DNA of 64,000 bases from Agrostemma githago (GCA_958450325.1 OY288243.1:34648678-34712677), one strand, 5' to 3'. Numbered from the stretch's first letter, positions 31,012-44,300 are shown. Notes: a model not told the origin generated them from the letters alone. Numbers and translations are program-made.

Positions 31012-31020
31012 TATTTATAG
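31012..31020 (-). promoter_or_regulatory. Putative TATA box of the Ogre-like LTR
   Basis: CTATAAATA on the minus strand, also present at 49611-49619 in the other LTR. Composition and orientation fit the element's own transcription. Confidence 0.55.
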
Positions 31021-31420
31021 AGTGAGTGAGTGATTAGGGTTAATTTAGGAAGGGTTGACCTTTTTGACTTGATCTTGCTTTTTTGAATTTTGATTTGGGC
31101 GCAATCTTCTAGAAGCTGAACTTGGCTGGTTTGTGTGACGGGTTCGTCCTTGACCGGGTTTTGACCCGGTCGCTAAAAGACGGGATTTATTTTTGATGTT
31201 GGTTTTGGCCCAAATTAGTCTTATTTTGCTCGGAACGACCCACTGGGCCTGGATTTGAGGTCTGTTTTGTGAGATTATTACTCCGCTAAATGCCCACGTC
31301 GGATACTATTGATTCCGAGTCCGTATTCGAGCGTATTAAGTCACGTTAGCGTCCGATCATCATCGGGTGTTTTGTCGGGAACTGCTATAGACACTAGCAG
31401 GCAAAATGCGGATGTCTACA

Positions 31421-31433
31421 GAGCCCCCACTCT
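31421..31433 (-). promoter_or_regulatory. Polypurine tract of the Ogre-like element
   Basis: AGAGTGGGGGCTC on the minus strand, directly next to the 3' LTR. It would prime plus-strand DNA synthesis and confirms the minus orientation. Confidence 0.8.
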
Positions 31434-31620
31434 GACTGAGGCTTGGACAAGGCGAAAGTCAGAGTAGCTACCAGGCCAATCGAGGATTACGACCTGGCAG
31501 CCTTCCGGTCGGGTCGTTTATAGTCCATTAGACTTGCGTGAAGGGCTCGCCAGCCATAAGTAGAGGGTCAAACCTGTCCTGATGATGATGATAGCTCCGT
31601 GGGGAGTCGAACTTGCCTTT

Positions 31621-31838
31621 GAAGTCATAGGTGTACCCGTATGCCGACACATCACATTTTGGATGTAGCATTCCAGGAGAAACATCGACTCACGCTGGGG
31701 AGTAAAGTAGTTGCACGAGACTTGCTTCTGAAGTCTTGGGTGTACCCGTATGCCGACACATGACAACTTGCATGTAGCATTCCAGGAGAAACACCGCCTT
31801 TGATGTTCCGTTGGGAAGCACTAGCTGGTACCTGAAAT
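31621..31838 (+). repeat. Two tandem units of about 109 bp
   Basis: Units begin GAAGTCATAGGTGTACCCG (31621) and GAAGTCTTGGGTGTACCCG (31730). Both contain TATGCCGACACAT and GTAGCATTCCAGGAGAAACA. They lie in the non-coding 3' interior of the Ogre-like element. Confidence 0.85.
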
Positions 31839-34303
31839 GTTAGATACATAGGCAGAAATAGCAGGCATAGTAGATAGCAAGATAGCACATAGGAAATGCA
31901 ATTAGCATCTATAGACTGACTTGCGCTAGGGAAAATGGTTTTGCTTTGTTTTGAAATCGAAGTCCTGAAAGCAACTCACGTGCTAGGAGATAAGTTTTCA
32001 AAATTGAAAGGGGTAGAAAAGAAATTTGCAGTTTAAATAGACTGAAATTTGACCTTGTTGAAAAGGATTTTATCAAATGGCTAAGTTTTGCAAACTTTGA
32101 AGTGAAAATTTGAGAAGGGAGGTACCGACAGACTCGACTCTGGACGTGAGAGGACGACGAGTTGACAGACACGACTTGGACTCTCGAGGGGTTGGACCGT
32201 GACTAAGGGGGTGGGCCACCTAAAACGACAAGACTCTTAAGCTGCGCTATTCCGTAGCCTAGGCGAGTGGCAACACAGTCGAACATCGAAATGAGAAGGA
32301 TGTGCTATAGGGTGGCTGCAGTAGTCTGTAACGAGACTGTAACGACAGGACTTAGTAGTAGCAATGTTATAGTCTGGTGCTTTTTTGGATCTTTGGTTTT
32401 GGGGTAGTCCCAAAATGGGTGTTGCTTCGAGTCCTTGATAGATTCTCGTCTTTGACTGAGCCGGGTACTAGGACACACTATAGAAAGGTGGCTAGATTTT
32501 TGAAAGTATTTGGATTATGTGGGTGGATGGAGAACTTCTGCTTAAGAGAAGCCCCCAGGACGACAAAGCTTACTGTTGAGAACATGACAGTGTCGTGATA
32601 GGAATGATGGTGCTTTTTTATATTTGTGTCGAAGTGGGTGGTTGTGCCCTTGTTGAAAGGCTGCCTACGTATTCACGTGTAGTGAAATCAAACCAAGCCG
32701 TAGTTCAGTGGATTGGAAGATATATTATGTTGCCTAGTTTATTAGGGCTTTGTGTGTAACTAGCCTGTATCGACGGTGTAGGCTAGGTGCATTCCCAATG
32801 ATGTCTTGATCAAAGGGCTAGAATGGTTAGGATGTTGATCCCGTGACTGTGAGCGTTCTCCGAGGTAGCCCCCAGAGGTGGTGTGAACTATTTGGGCATG
32901 TTCTATGCCGACCGCAGGTTGAGTTCCCGTGTTTGGGGTTGGTAACTGGTTTGGATGTTTTTGGATATGTGGAGCTAGGTAGAAAGTGGCTTTGATATTT
33001 CGAAATCTGGAGCTCGATTTTGTGGAGCTAAGGCTTCGAGGGTAAGGTATTGTAATGTGGTAGGAAAGGGGGAAAGTCGAGTAAAAATGACTCGAACTTC
33101 AATCGCGGTAGGTTGATAATGCGGGATCTGATTTCCATGTCTGGCCCTAATGGTTAGGGGTATCCTATGGAGCTTGAATCCTCAAAATTCCGGGCTGTCT
33201 CTTAGCCTAGGTCTCGGGAAGGTCTTGAGGGTTGTGATGTGGGAAGGCTAGATGTGGTGTTAGCTGACCAGCTTAATTGTCTCTTCCCTATTCGATGGTA
33301 TGGGCATTGATAATTTTTGAATTGACCGTACCCTGATCAAGGGATTTTCACTTGAGTTGAACGTTGACCACGGTCATGGGTATTTGAATTTTGTTGTTTT
33401 TTGTTTTTTTTTGGGTTGACCTCTTAGCCCCGGTCGTGGGATCCTTCACTCGAGTTGACTGTGTCCCAGTCAAGGGATTGATCGTATCTGGTCGAGGGAT
33501 GTTGAGAGTTCTTTTTTGGTCATGGCCAGCTCTTTTGTTTCGACCTTTTGCTTTTTTCCTTGGACTTTTGATTTTTTTTTCTTTTTTTTTTTTCACGGTA
33601 ATCCCCTCCTATGGTGTTGTGGGTGGATTTGGGGGTGGGCCCATCGGTTGGATTAGGCTTGTGGAGCTAAACCTTTGTAAGGTGTAAGCCTAGTTGGTGT
33701 TTGTGTGAGTGCAACTCGCGATGGAGTACTCTACGGTAAGCATGCTAATTTGGATCTTGGTATTGTCATCATAATTCCGAGCAGGCTTGGTGGGAGTATC
33801 GTCCCTAGCTGGGCATAGAGTCACGATGCTTCTTTTTTTTGCTTCTGGTCAGACTAACGCCTAAGGTAAGGATTGATCAGTTTTATTGGAGGGGTGTTTA
33901 TTGTGGGAAATGGGCTTGCCTCCGGTCTTGAACCCAAAATAGGAGACTACCTAGATTTGTCATAGGATTTGATACTGCTCCTACTAGGGGTAGTTTTGTG
34001 GCTTTCTATACCAGACATGGAATAGGTAAGGGAAAACATGGGTCTCAGTTCCTGCAGTCATTATGGATGTGCCTATAATAGTCACGTGCATGTGCTCACA
34101 GTGTATGATGGTGTTCATCATGTTCTCGGAAACACATAAGGAAGCATATATGAGAGATTGAAAAAGTTGATTTTATTGAATTTTGGAAAGAGGACAGAAT
34201 ACAGTTGACTCTGACTCCGACATCGGAATTGAAAGAAATAGAACATCCTAGACTCGGACTCAGACTCGGACTTAAATCAAATCTGGACTCTGGGATGAGG
34301 TTG
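31839..34303 (-). other. Non-coding 3' interior of the Ogre-like element
   Basis: In a complete Ogre element this is where protease, RT, RNase H and integrase would be. No frame of useful length and no RT or integrase motif is visible on either strand. Short T-rich tracts occur near 33400 and 33580. Confidence 0.7.
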
Positions 34304-35185
34304 TCAGTAATCTTCGGCTTCTAAGGACTCAAGTGGATGTCCAGTATAGCTTTCGGTAGAAGCTTCACCCAAATCTTCATTATGTCGAAGATCGTCTTCA
34401 ATCCTACTGCCCGTTTCGGTAAGCACAGCAAAGTTTGAAATGTCGGCATACCTAAGATGGACGCGGTAGGAGGGTAGGAGGTTGTTGATGAATGCATCTA
34501 CCAGTGTCTTCTCGCTGGGCTTGTCTACCAGCTTAACACTCTCAGCCCGCCAACGTTGAAGGTATTTGGTGAAACCCTCTGTTGGATCTTGGGCCATGAC
34601 TTCTAAAGTCCGCATGGTAGTCTGAAGTTCAGTATTATCAGAATAGTTTTTAGCGAACTCGGTAGCCACATCTTCCCAAGTGGGGAATCTTTTTGTATTA
34701 AGCCTATAGAACCAGGCTTTTGGATATTTCCCGAGGGATGTGCCGAACAGATTGATGAACATGTCGGCTTTGACCCCCTTGATCGCCATAAACGCCTTGA
34801 AAGCTCGGAGGTGTAGTAATGGATCCTCTGTCCCTTCGAATATGGGTAACCCTTCTAGATTGAGGTCTGTTGGTAGTTTCTCACTAATGGGTGTATAGTC
34901 TCGGGAGTTTTCAACTCGGATGTTGTTCTCTTGGGAGGCATGGAACTGTTGTTCGAGCTCATGCACCGTGCTGATCAGTTTGGCAAATGGCCCAGTATTT
35001 ACCGACCCGTAATTGAAGTCTTGTTCTTCAACGACAGTTAGACGAGCATCCAAGGCCTCTTGGTCGGCTCTTATGAACCCTAGTTGGGTTTCAAACATGG
35101 CCCGCTTACTAGCCATGGTTTCTAGCAAAGCCTCCAGTTTATTAATGGTGTTTTCCATCTCCCTATTCCCGGTTGTGGATGCCAT
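34304..35185 (-). CDS. Gag of the Ogre-like element
   Basis: A 293-residue capsid-type protein on the minus strand. An upstream in-frame ATG at 35242 would add 19 residues; ATG 35185 (MASTTGNR) is preferred because the added residues are hydrophobic and unlike gag starts. The N-terminal third is predicted coiled-coil (MENTINKLEALLETMASKRAMF). The centre matches the Ty3 gag family: LPIFEGTEDPLLHLRAF, YPKAWFYRL, TWEDVATEFAKNY, FTKYLQRWRAESVKL. No zinc knuckle follows and no protease is fused. The frame is intact, unlike every other gag in the window. Its role would be particle formation, with RT and integrase supplied by an autonomous relative. Confidence 0.85.
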   Translation of the reverse strand: MASTTGNREMENTINKLEALLETMASKRAMFETQLGFIRADQEALDARLTVVEEQDFNYGSVNTGPFAKLISTVHELEQQFHASQENNIRVENSRDYTPISEKLPTDLNLEGLPIFEGTEDPLLHLRAFKAFMAIKGVKADMFINLFGTSLGKYPKAWFYRLNTKRFPTWEDVATEFAKNYSDNTELQTTMRTLEVMAQDPTEGFTKYLQRWRAESVKLVDKPSEKTLVDAFINNLLPSYRVHLRYADISNFAVLTETGSRIEDDLRHNEDLGEASTESYTGHPLESLEAEDY

Positions 35186-35299
35186 CCTCTGCGAGAATAC
35201 CCACGTAATCAGAAATGTTGCTTCGGAACTTGAATACACCAAGGCATAGGAAATAGCGCGGAAGGAGAGACAACTCTGGTTTGACTCGGGTTAGACTCT

Positions 35300-36010
35300 C
35301 CTAAGACAAATATGTAGGGTACGATTCTCGGAGTGATTGTGATTAATCGCCCCGTCGGAGAATAGCCCCCAAGTGAGACCAAGGACTCTTGTAGGACTCA
35401 GATGGTGTGACATCTAAGTGACTCAAAAGCGGGGTACGTGAGACAACACGTGTAAGACATGACCCTTAGAGCAACCGTGACTGATCGCTCTGCTGAAGGG
35501 TAGCCCCCGAGTGAGATTGAAGGTTTTGCTAAGACTCGAGTGTCGGGCGAGTGATCCTTAGATGTAAGGATCACGAACCTTTAGCTACAGGGCTATGCCT
35601 TGTAAAAGGTTGACTCGGCCTCGAGAAAAGGCAGACGGGGTAAGGGAAGAAACTCGCGATGTAAGATCGGCAGAGTTTCGACGCTAGAGACCCTTGACTT
35701 GACTTGAATAAGGATAGACCCTGTGATTAGGGTAGACCCTTAAGTTAAAGGACTTGAATTGGGATGACTCGACTAACGGATTGAAAGACGGGCAAATTCC
35801 CCTAGGAAAGGTCGTGGGGACCGTCCTGTAGGAGGGAAAGATCGCGTGTGACTTTCTAGTTAGGACTCGAGTGTTCAGACGAACCTTCCATTTACGAGTG
35901 TATGACTCGTGTTGGTCGGTTATGCCTTTAGGAAAAGGCGGACTAGGATGGGGAAGAAACCCGTGATGTAGGATCGACGGAGTTTCGACGCTACAGACCT
36001 TCGACAAATT
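35300..36010 (-). repeat. Imperfect duplications in the Ogre-like leader
   Basis: Two pairs of diverged repeats. A segment with TAGCCCCCAAGTGAGA (35365) and TAGCCCCCGAGTGAGA (35502) recurs about 137 bp apart. A segment with AGAGTTTCGACGCTAGAGAC (35670) and GGAGTTTCGACGCTACAGAC (35979) recurs about 309 bp apart. They lie between primer site and gag. Confidence 0.7.
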
Positions 36011-36049
36011 ACGAAAAGACCCGACACACGAATTACGGTAGGTCCTATA

Positions 36050-36660
36050 ATAAGGAAGGTTTTTGAAAAAATGATTGAATTTTGAAAATTGAGAGGACGG
36101 TCCTGAAATTGGCAGTGGGCCAATAGAACCGGGCATTTTGAAACATTAGAATGGTTGCGAGTAATTTCGCGTTTTGAAAATTGAAGAGGCGATCCCGTCT
36201 TTTGAAATTGGCAGCATGCCGACAGGGCCGAGTTTTTTTTTTGATAAGTTGAATATTTGGAATTTTGAAAATTTGAATATCGAAAATAAATTTCTGAAAA
36301 TTTGAAAATCGAAAATAAGATCCCGAAGAATTGAAAATCGAAAACGACATCTCGGAGATTTGAAAATCGAGAATCGCATCTCGAGGATTTGAAAAAAAAA
36401 TCGAAATGGAATTTTGAAATTCGAAAATCGAAATGAATTATGAAAATTCAAAAATCGAATGGTGGATCAGAAATTCGAATTTTGAAATGGACAGCATGCC
36501 GGCTAGAAAATAGGCTATTTTGAGTCAAATCGTAAGTCTAAATTTCGGCTGCATTCCGAATTTTGAAAATTGGATATTTTGAAAAGACGGGTCCCGAAAC
36601 GGACAGTATTTCGGGTTTTTCAATATTTGGTATTTTTGGAAAGATGCATTTTTTGAAATG
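36050..36660 (-). repeat. Degenerate short-repeat tract (TTTGAAAATCGAAAA-like)
   Basis: Roughly twenty degenerate units of 25-35 bp with cores TTTGAAAATCG, ATTGAAAATCG and TTTTGAAAATTG. The tract produces long chance frames on the minus strand that are not genes. It sits in the leader, a usual place for tandem repeats in Ogre elements. Confidence 0.75.
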
Positions 36661-37053
36661 ACGGTTTTTGAAAAAAAATGACACGGAAACCAAGTAGCAC
36701 GTAGTCAAGCAAGCATTACAACGACGCTTATGTATGCTTTATACTAAGTCTCGGTCGGTCAAAATAGGGTCTATACCAACAACGATGGCTTTCTCGTGTG
36801 AAGGACGGACTCCCTAAGCCGAGTTGGTCTTAGGACATGCCGCGAAACTGAGACGAGTTCCACCATCGATGTCTTTAGCGCACCCATGTAGGAATGCACC
36901 GTGGTATAGTGGGACGTCGGTCACAAGTAACCGGCCCGGGCAAAATTTTGGGTTATGCATGAATCATTAAACTAATGCGCGTACATTAATATTCGAACGA
37001 TTTCTCTTCGAGTCTCACCCTAGGAACCCCGATGACATGTGGTACATCAGGTA

Positions 37054-37071
37054 TCCCCAGCGGAGTCGCCA
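37054..37071 (-). promoter_or_regulatory. Primer binding site of the Ogre-like element
   Basis: TGGCGACTCCGCTGGGGA on the minus strand, three bases from the 5' LTR. From memory this is the tRNA-Arg-type site reported for Ogre elements. Confidence 0.85.
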
Positions 37072-37808
37072 AATTGTGGACATGACGTAGGTCCACCCCG
37101 ACGCGGCCACGCGCGGGTTTGGGTAGGCGAATGAATCTCGTGGTGAGATTGCTCTCGGGTTCGAAATTTAAGTCAAAATGGAGTCGCCACCGAATTTTGT
37201 GGTTATTCGGAACCATACGAGCCCACTCTATGTCGTCATGGGCTATACACAAAGTAAGCCCACTTCGATTTCAGAGTTTATTGGGCTCGTCCCTTTGCAT
37301 TATTATACCGATACCGTTTACACCGGCTTTCGTATATAAAATGACTCTCGTGCGCCAATGGTTTCGGGCATCCGGAAACCAAGGTTTTGAGTAAGGGGTG
37401 AGGGTACGTGTTGGGAAGCCCACTAAGGACACCCAACCCCGCCCGCACATGGCGGCCTCTACTAAGACACCGTTCGTGTTCGTGTACGCGCGCTAGTAAA
37501 ATGATAAAATGATATGCAAACAGCGTTTTCGGGCTAAGCATGCGAGTTGTTGATTAACTACGTCATTTAATGCATCTTGATTCACGTCAAAGTGATTTAG
37601 CATGTGATGTTCATTTAAATAAATAAATGGCAAACATCAAAAATAGAAAACTCGTAAATAAATTACAAATTACACGGGCGAAATACAACCCGGAATTCAC
37701 AATACAACGAGCAATAAAATAGAATAATTGAATTAAATAAGAAGAGCGATAAATAAATACACGACTCGACAAAGACCCGTATATAATAAATACTCGCTAG
37801 ATTGTGAA

Positions 37809-40800
37809 TGTAACACCCCTGATTTTATAAATTAAATTAATTTAAAATTATGTTCGTACTTTTATATTTACGATTGAACTCGTAATTCTCAAAATTATTA
37901 TAAAACGCGTTTATCGTTCAATCGTTTCAAACTCCTAAAATTCTATTTATCTCGGAAACATATTTTAATTCTTTTTCGATTTATTTTACACATTTAATTC
38001 AATTCTTATCGAAAAGCTGTTTCGACGATTTAAATTCTAAATTCTTTTATTTTTAAGCTCGATTTTCTATATTTATTTTCAAACTCCTAAAATTCTTTTA
38101 TTTAGCTCGAAACTTATTTATTTTAAGTTTCGTCAAAATATTTATTTTCTTTCCTCGAGAAATCAATTTAATTCACTTTATCGAAAATTTATTATTTATC
38201 AGGATATACTATTTGATCGTCTAATTATTTATTTCTGTGAGCTTCGTTTTTGTCTCGAGTGATTTATTTACTCATTTTATTCGACGGCCCGATTATTTAT
38301 TAATCTTTTTAACTCGTTTTAATTCGATTCGTGGGTCAGTCAACTTATCGTTACGGGATTCGTTTAATTCGTATTTTCCTACCTGATTCATTTCTGAATC
38401 CGGACACTTTTTCTTATTTGTTGAGTTGAATCCAACCCTTCATATTTCTGAATTCGGCCCCCCTTATTACTGTCATTCATACCCCTTCCTTTGCATTACA
38501 CCTTCCTCCACCGCTTCATTCCCTTTTTCCTTCCTTATACATCCCACCGTTTCATCCTTGTTCAACCAGCCTTCTCCACTTCTTTTCCCTTCATTCTTTT
38601 TCTTTTTTTCTTCATCTTCATCGCACCTTTCCCCTCTGTATTCTTTTTCTGATCTTTTGCTGCCGCTGCTGCTGTTGTTTCCGGCGCTGCTTGCCGCTGC
38701 TGCGTCTCCTTGCTGCTATGCTATTGCTGCCGCTGTTGCGTTATGCTGATACTGCTGCTGATCTATTTTTCTTCCTTTTCTTCTTATCTTCTTTTCTTTC
38801 TTCGTCCTTCTTCTCCCTAGTTTCTCTAGTTTCGGTTTCCGCTTCCGGGTTGTTCTGTGATGCTATTTATGCTGCTGCTGTGATGCTATTCCTGCTGCTG
38901 CTGTCATTTTTTTTCCTGGCTGCAACTGCTGGTCCATGGTAATCTCCTTTCTCCTTCTTCTCTTGTTTTATTCCCTCGGTTTCTGTTGCTTATACTCTCG
39001 CTACTGCTGTCTGCTATTGTAGTATGCGGTTTATTCGTTGATTTCATCTATGTCGGTCTTCTTCGTTTTCTTCTTCTTGGCCTGCTGCTGTTCCTCTCTT
39101 CATCTATGCTGTTTGCTGCTTTTGTGCATCGTAGTTGTTGTTGTTCGGGTTTTCGGGTGTTAGTTTTCTTCTCCATTTTCTGTTGTGCGCCGCTGCTGAT
39201 GCGTCTTATAACTACTCCTGCTGCTGCCTTTTCGGTCTTCTTCTTCTTCTTCTTCTTCTTCTTCTTCTGTCTAAGTCGTTACTGCTGTCCGTTTATGCTG
39301 CTGTTTCGCCTCCCTTGTCATCTGTTTAGTGTTGTTTATGGCGGTTGTCAATGTCGTTCCGATGCTACGGTTGCTATTCGTTGTGCTGTTCTTTCTCCTT
39401 CGTGTTAGTGTCGAATGTTGATGCGGCTGTTTTGTTCCTCTCTTCCTTTCTTCTTTTCTCTTCTCACGCTGATTCTGCTGCTGCGTTTTGTTTACTCCGT
39501 CAGTGTCGTTCTCTTTTCATTTTTCGTGCACTAATTCGTTTGTCCTCTTAAGCTACACGATTTTCTTCACCTGATTGGTTGATACTACTGCTGTCCGTTC
39601 TGTCTCGGAGTTGTCTGTCTTCTCCTGTCTGTCTTCTTCGCTCGTTTTCATTCTGTTTCGGTTTTCGTCATTCGTTGTTGTTTGTTGTTCGACTGCCGTT
39701 GTTTCCTGCGGATTTGTGGCTCGTTCATTTCTCTATTCTTTTATCGATCCTTAATCCGATTCCTTTATTTCTGTTTCTTTCCCGATACCGTTGGAGTATG
39801 AAGCTTTACTAGAACGAGTGTTCAAGACGACTTTGGAACTCGAGATTGGAGCTCGGGCTGTTTGACGATCAGAGGTTATCTTTTCGACACAAGGTAACTT
39901 TAGGACGTTACTCGATCTTATATCGTATGTTTGAGTAGTAGTATGTAGTAAATATTTTAACTTCGGTTTTCTATTTTAGCTATATATTATTGCTAATTAT
40001 ATTAATTTTAAATCGTATGCCTTTCTATATTTTTATAACTTTCGATATCGTTTTATAAATCGTTAATAATTTTATAAATTATGATCGTTATAATATTTCG
40101 TTGGTTATCGTGACACTAGTAACTAAATAATATCGATTTTATATTTTCTTCATATTTCGTTAATTTATAATTTTCACTCAAAATCGTATATTTATATTAT
40201 AATCGGGATTTTTATACTTGTTCAATAAATTAATTTCGTTTGACGACTTATATTAATAAATAAGAAAATAATCGATTTTGTTTTAAATACACTTCTAGTC
40301 GAGACTATTTTCCCTAATAATTTCTCATTTGTCTTCGATTGATTATCTTTAGTAAAATCAGTATTCTTTATTGATAAAATGTATTTGTTAAAAATAATCT
40401 GAAATCTTTATAAAATTCATTTCATTTATATAACTCGTTGACTCAATTAATTTTGATATTGTTTTTCTTAAAATATCTCTTTTCTAAGATTTATTGTTTT
40501 AACTCGATTTCCTAAATTTTTATAAAAATACTATATAATGACTTATCACATTTTATTTATATTTTGAGTAACGAATTTAGAAATATATTAAAGTTACGAT
40601 AACGACGATAATAATTAAATGTTAATCTCGTTTGAAATGCTATTTTTATACATTTCACTTATTTTAATAACTTACGTATTTTCTATAAGACTTTCTATTT
40701 TAGTAAGTTTCTAAAATTAGTAAGTTTCTATCTATAGAAAGTTTCCCTTTTAATATAAAATGGTTATTCCTTTTATCCATATCATTTATATTGATTATAA

Positions 40801-41684
40801 TTACTTTTGACTATCGATAATGGCTGTTTTGGGTTATGGAATAAAGAGAAGTGTGGGGTTAGAGTAATATAGTCTGGGATGTACGTTTTGCCATCAACTA
40901 TAAAGCTGGTGTGTCTATGTTGAGACACATTGGTCGTTGAACTGAGCATGGTTTGTGCTCAGGAGTGTGTATATTTTGACCTTAAACTTAGATATCGCAT
41001 CGTGTAAGTCGCCGTCGGGTTGAACTGGATTACGGTTGGTGTCCAGGAGGGGTGTACATTACTTAAGCCAGGACCTCGCTGCACGCAGTCCTGTTATAGT
41101 TGAGTTGCCTAGTTAGAGACTGGATTCTGTTATGAGTTAAGTCTACAGTTCTCGAAGCTAGTTTCTAGTATTATCCTAGTGAAAGTCTAGCCTTGTGCAC
41201 ACTGATCGAATTTCTATAACGCCAGTTTTGATATTATTATTATCGATCGATTTTGACTTGCAGGTTGGCAAGTGCTTTAAGTTTTGCTGAAAACTTATTT
41301 TATTATATCGTTTTTAATGTTTTCTCATTTTAAGTATTTTGATATAATAATACTATTATTTTTCCATATGATATAATATGGCTGGGAGAACGTCCGAGTT
41401 ACTCCCCACTGACGTGGCTGTTATGTTTATAACATGACAGGTATTTGCTGCTGGGTTTTGGGTGTGAGCTAGCGAGTAGCGTGGATCCTACTCTTTCTTC
41501 ATTCTTGTAATTTATGGATTTGTATAACCCATTTGAAGATTTTTACTTTTAGCCCTTTTGTAAAAAGAGGCCTTTGTATTGACTTACCATTTCTTTTAAT
41601 AAGATATAGTTTGTCAGTGTGTTTTAATCCCAACTCTACAGTGTTTTCGCCACTGTATTGCGTTAGATTTTCTAGGGGATTACA
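37809..41684 (+). repeat. 5' LTR of the LARD
   Basis: TGTAACACCC ... GGGGATTACA. In order: AT-rich 0.6 kb; a CT- and CTG-rich stretch at about 38430-39800 including (TTC)n near 39236; an AT-rich 1 kb; and a block of mixed composition (40810-41230) also found in the minus-strand LTR at 18543. Long frames in the CT-rich part are low-complexity and have no family match. Confidence 0.93.
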
Positions 41685-41686
41685 GT

Positions 41687-41698
41687 TGGTATCAGAGC
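41687..41698 (+). promoter_or_regulatory. Primer binding site of the LARD
   Basis: TGGTATCAGAGC, matching the 3' end of initiator tRNA-Met, two bases after the 5' LTR. Confidence 0.92.
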
Positions 41699-44285
41699 AT
41701 CACTGCTCCCAACGCTTACACCTGAAATTAGGGAAAATACCAGTAAATTATTTAAACAGTAAATAAAAATATTAAGTGAGAGATGGGTAGAAATAAAATA
41801 AGGACTTAACTGTAAGGCTTACATGTTTTTGTAACTCAATGACTAGCATTGAATATTTGTTCATTTTTGTGTCGAGAAGAAGATGAAAGAACAGGATGCT
41901 GATATGCTGCTCCAGATCGGGACAAGACCTGCTTAGCACTCTCAACACCTGCTGACTCGAGTGGACAACTAGGTGCTCCAAGAAAGATTTCGATGATGAC
42001 TTTTAGCTCCGGTTCAGTTTACTTAAGCTACAGGCAAGATGATCAAGAGTAGATTCATGTTCCATGATGTCGCAGTAAATCCAGATGGAGCGACCGATGA
42101 CTGGTGTGCTCGTTCCTCTACAAGAAGATGAAGTAATCCATTTTGGATTCCCTCGTGAACTCGGGAGGCCCGAAGATTCTCTTCTGGTTCAAGAACTTAG
42201 TAATATAGGATCATCGATTCTTTTCTTCCTTTCCCTATTTCTTCCAATTCTTCTCTTATATATTCTCATCTTCATTCTCTTGGTGAATCCTTGTTCTATT
42301 CTTCTATTCTACCATCTTTCTCTTGAGATTCTTTTGTTAGACCGGTTTCTGTCTCACTGAACCCCGTGTTATAGATGTTTGAGGTTTAGTAAACTCTTGT
42401 TACCTGGTTTGAGGAGTGTGAGTCTACCTTATCTTCTAAGCAAGTAATAAATTCTTGAGGATTGAGTTGAATGGCAAATTGTTGATTATGGGAATTAGGA
42501 TGATATTTTAGGCACCGAACCTTGAGTTATAGGTTACCTTGATTATTTTGGAGTACTTAGAGTTGAATATACTTTGAAGTAGTAAGAGTACATCATATTT
42601 GATGGATACCTAGTACCTAACCTAGAACTGAACTAAATACAACTGATAATATTACTTTGGAGATTTTTACCTAATGCGTATTTAATGGATGCATCGTGAA
42701 TATTTGGGATCATAGAGCATTGTTTAAAGTGTTAACCTGAGTGTTGTGGTACCGTCGAAGGTTTTGATTAATATCATTAGAAATTTTGGTTGACATAGAT
42801 TACCTGTATTTATTAAGGATTAAATCGTTGAAGAAGAGAGACATATTGCACAATTAGAGGTTGGATTTATCGCGTTGTTTTGAGGAATACTTAATGCGAA
42901 TCATCTTGATGAATTTATAGTTCAAAACCCTTAGACCAACAAGTTTGTGGCTTCGTTGAGTTAATAAATATTTGGTGGTTTCGTTGTTACGATATGAAAT
43001 TTGGTGGATCTTGTTAGTGTTCCTTACTCGTGGAATTTTGGGGTATACCTCGAGTTCAAACCTTTGGAGCTTTGAATGTAAGAGCTTTATCGTTACAAGT
43101 TTGGGTTTGTTGATAATCGTTGGAATTTTAAGTAATAAGATTAGATTCTAGAGCATTGTGGATTAGTACCGTATCGATTGAACGACTGGATAATCACGTA
43201 AGACATTTATGGGATTGTGACCAGTAGTACCACCTAGTGCCTAATTTTGGACTTAACGTTACTTGATGGAAATTAGGAACCCGTGTTGTGGGAGTCGTAC
43301 TGGGAATCTCGAGATGGTTAACTTTTTCTGTAATTCCTTGAGAGCTTCGTTTGACTCTCAATTTTGTTCCTCCCGCTAGCTTTTCTTAAATCCTGCTAGT
43401 TCTTCTTCGGTCAATCCCTTTGACTTCTTTATCGGGTTTGAATACTTTCGTTTCGATTTGTCGTTGACCTTAACTCTATTTATCCGTTTACCCTTTTATT
43501 TATTTTTATTTTTTTTTGAACTCATGTTATGAAAAGGTTGACTAATTTTAAAAAAAAAAAAAAAAATTGACTTTTATGAAATTTTAACATTTTGAGTTAT
43601 AAATTTCAAAACTTTATATATCGTTTTTGTTCTATTTCTGGTCCCGTTTCAAGGATCTAAATAATATATTTTAAAGTATTTCGAAATTGTTTAAAATCTT
43701 AATTTTGATTTTCAAGTGATCAGGATTTTATGGAAACCTTCTTAATTGCGTATATTTTGATTTCTATGAGACTATTAGATAAAACAGTTCTAAATTTTCG
43801 AAAAAAACTTCGTGCGTCTAAAATTTTGTTTTATTGCCGTTGGACATTAAATCTGTTATTGAAAATGTTGGTCGACTTAGTCGATTCTTATTTACTAACC
43901 ACAAAACTTGATTTCTCAAATTTTTGTTTGATCTTAAAACAAAATATTGTCGAAATTCTTAATCAAAGCGTTTTACTATGTTTTGAAAATATTTGAGTAC
44001 TCTCACCCTCGAGTTCGTTTACAAATATTATTTATCGTCATTATTTTATCAACTAATTTTAACTTACGATTTTATTAATTTAAATGATTTCAAACATTGG
44101 GAATTGAGCCCAACCCTTCTTGAAATAAATCTTGTCTTTGATTTAGATTTCATATAACGTTTGAAGTGTAAAATTTTAAAAATCGAGATTGTGATGCGAG
44201 TTAAGCATTCTCATTTTGTTCAAGTGATATACGTTGTTTTCCACTCTATTATTATGTTTTTGTTAGTTTCGAGGACGAAACTTCT
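41699..44285 (+). other. Non-coding interior of the LARD
   Basis: About 2.6 kb of AT-rich DNA with no frame over 91 residues and no gag, protease, RT or integrase motif on either strand. A run of about 17 A lies at 43550-43566. Any function would be as RNA (packaging, priming). Confidence 0.8.
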
Positions 44286-44288
44286 TTT

Positions 44289-44299
44289 AGTGGGGAAGA
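44289..44299 (+). promoter_or_regulatory. Polypurine tract of the LARD
   Basis: AGTGGGGAAGA directly before the 3' LTR, preceded by TCGAGGACGAAACTTCTTTT, a text typical of Del/Tekay elements. Confidence 0.85.
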
Positions 44300-44300
44300 T

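Larger units (their letters stand above)
28874..31420 (-). repeat. 3' LTR of the Ogre-like element
   Basis: 2547 bp. On the minus strand it starts TGTAGACATCC and ends CATGTCCACA. It holds a (TAA)n run at 30626-30650, (TAAA)n near 30490, and (GT)n near 30838. Reading frames at 28918-29340 recur in both LTRs but are LTR sequence, not genes. Confidence 0.93.

Noticed and set aside
38426..39812. Chain of leucine/serine-rich frames in the LARD LTR, repeated at 44918-46298
   Set aside because: They come from CT/CTG-rich composition, overlap in several frames, and differ in length between the two LTRs. No family resemblance.
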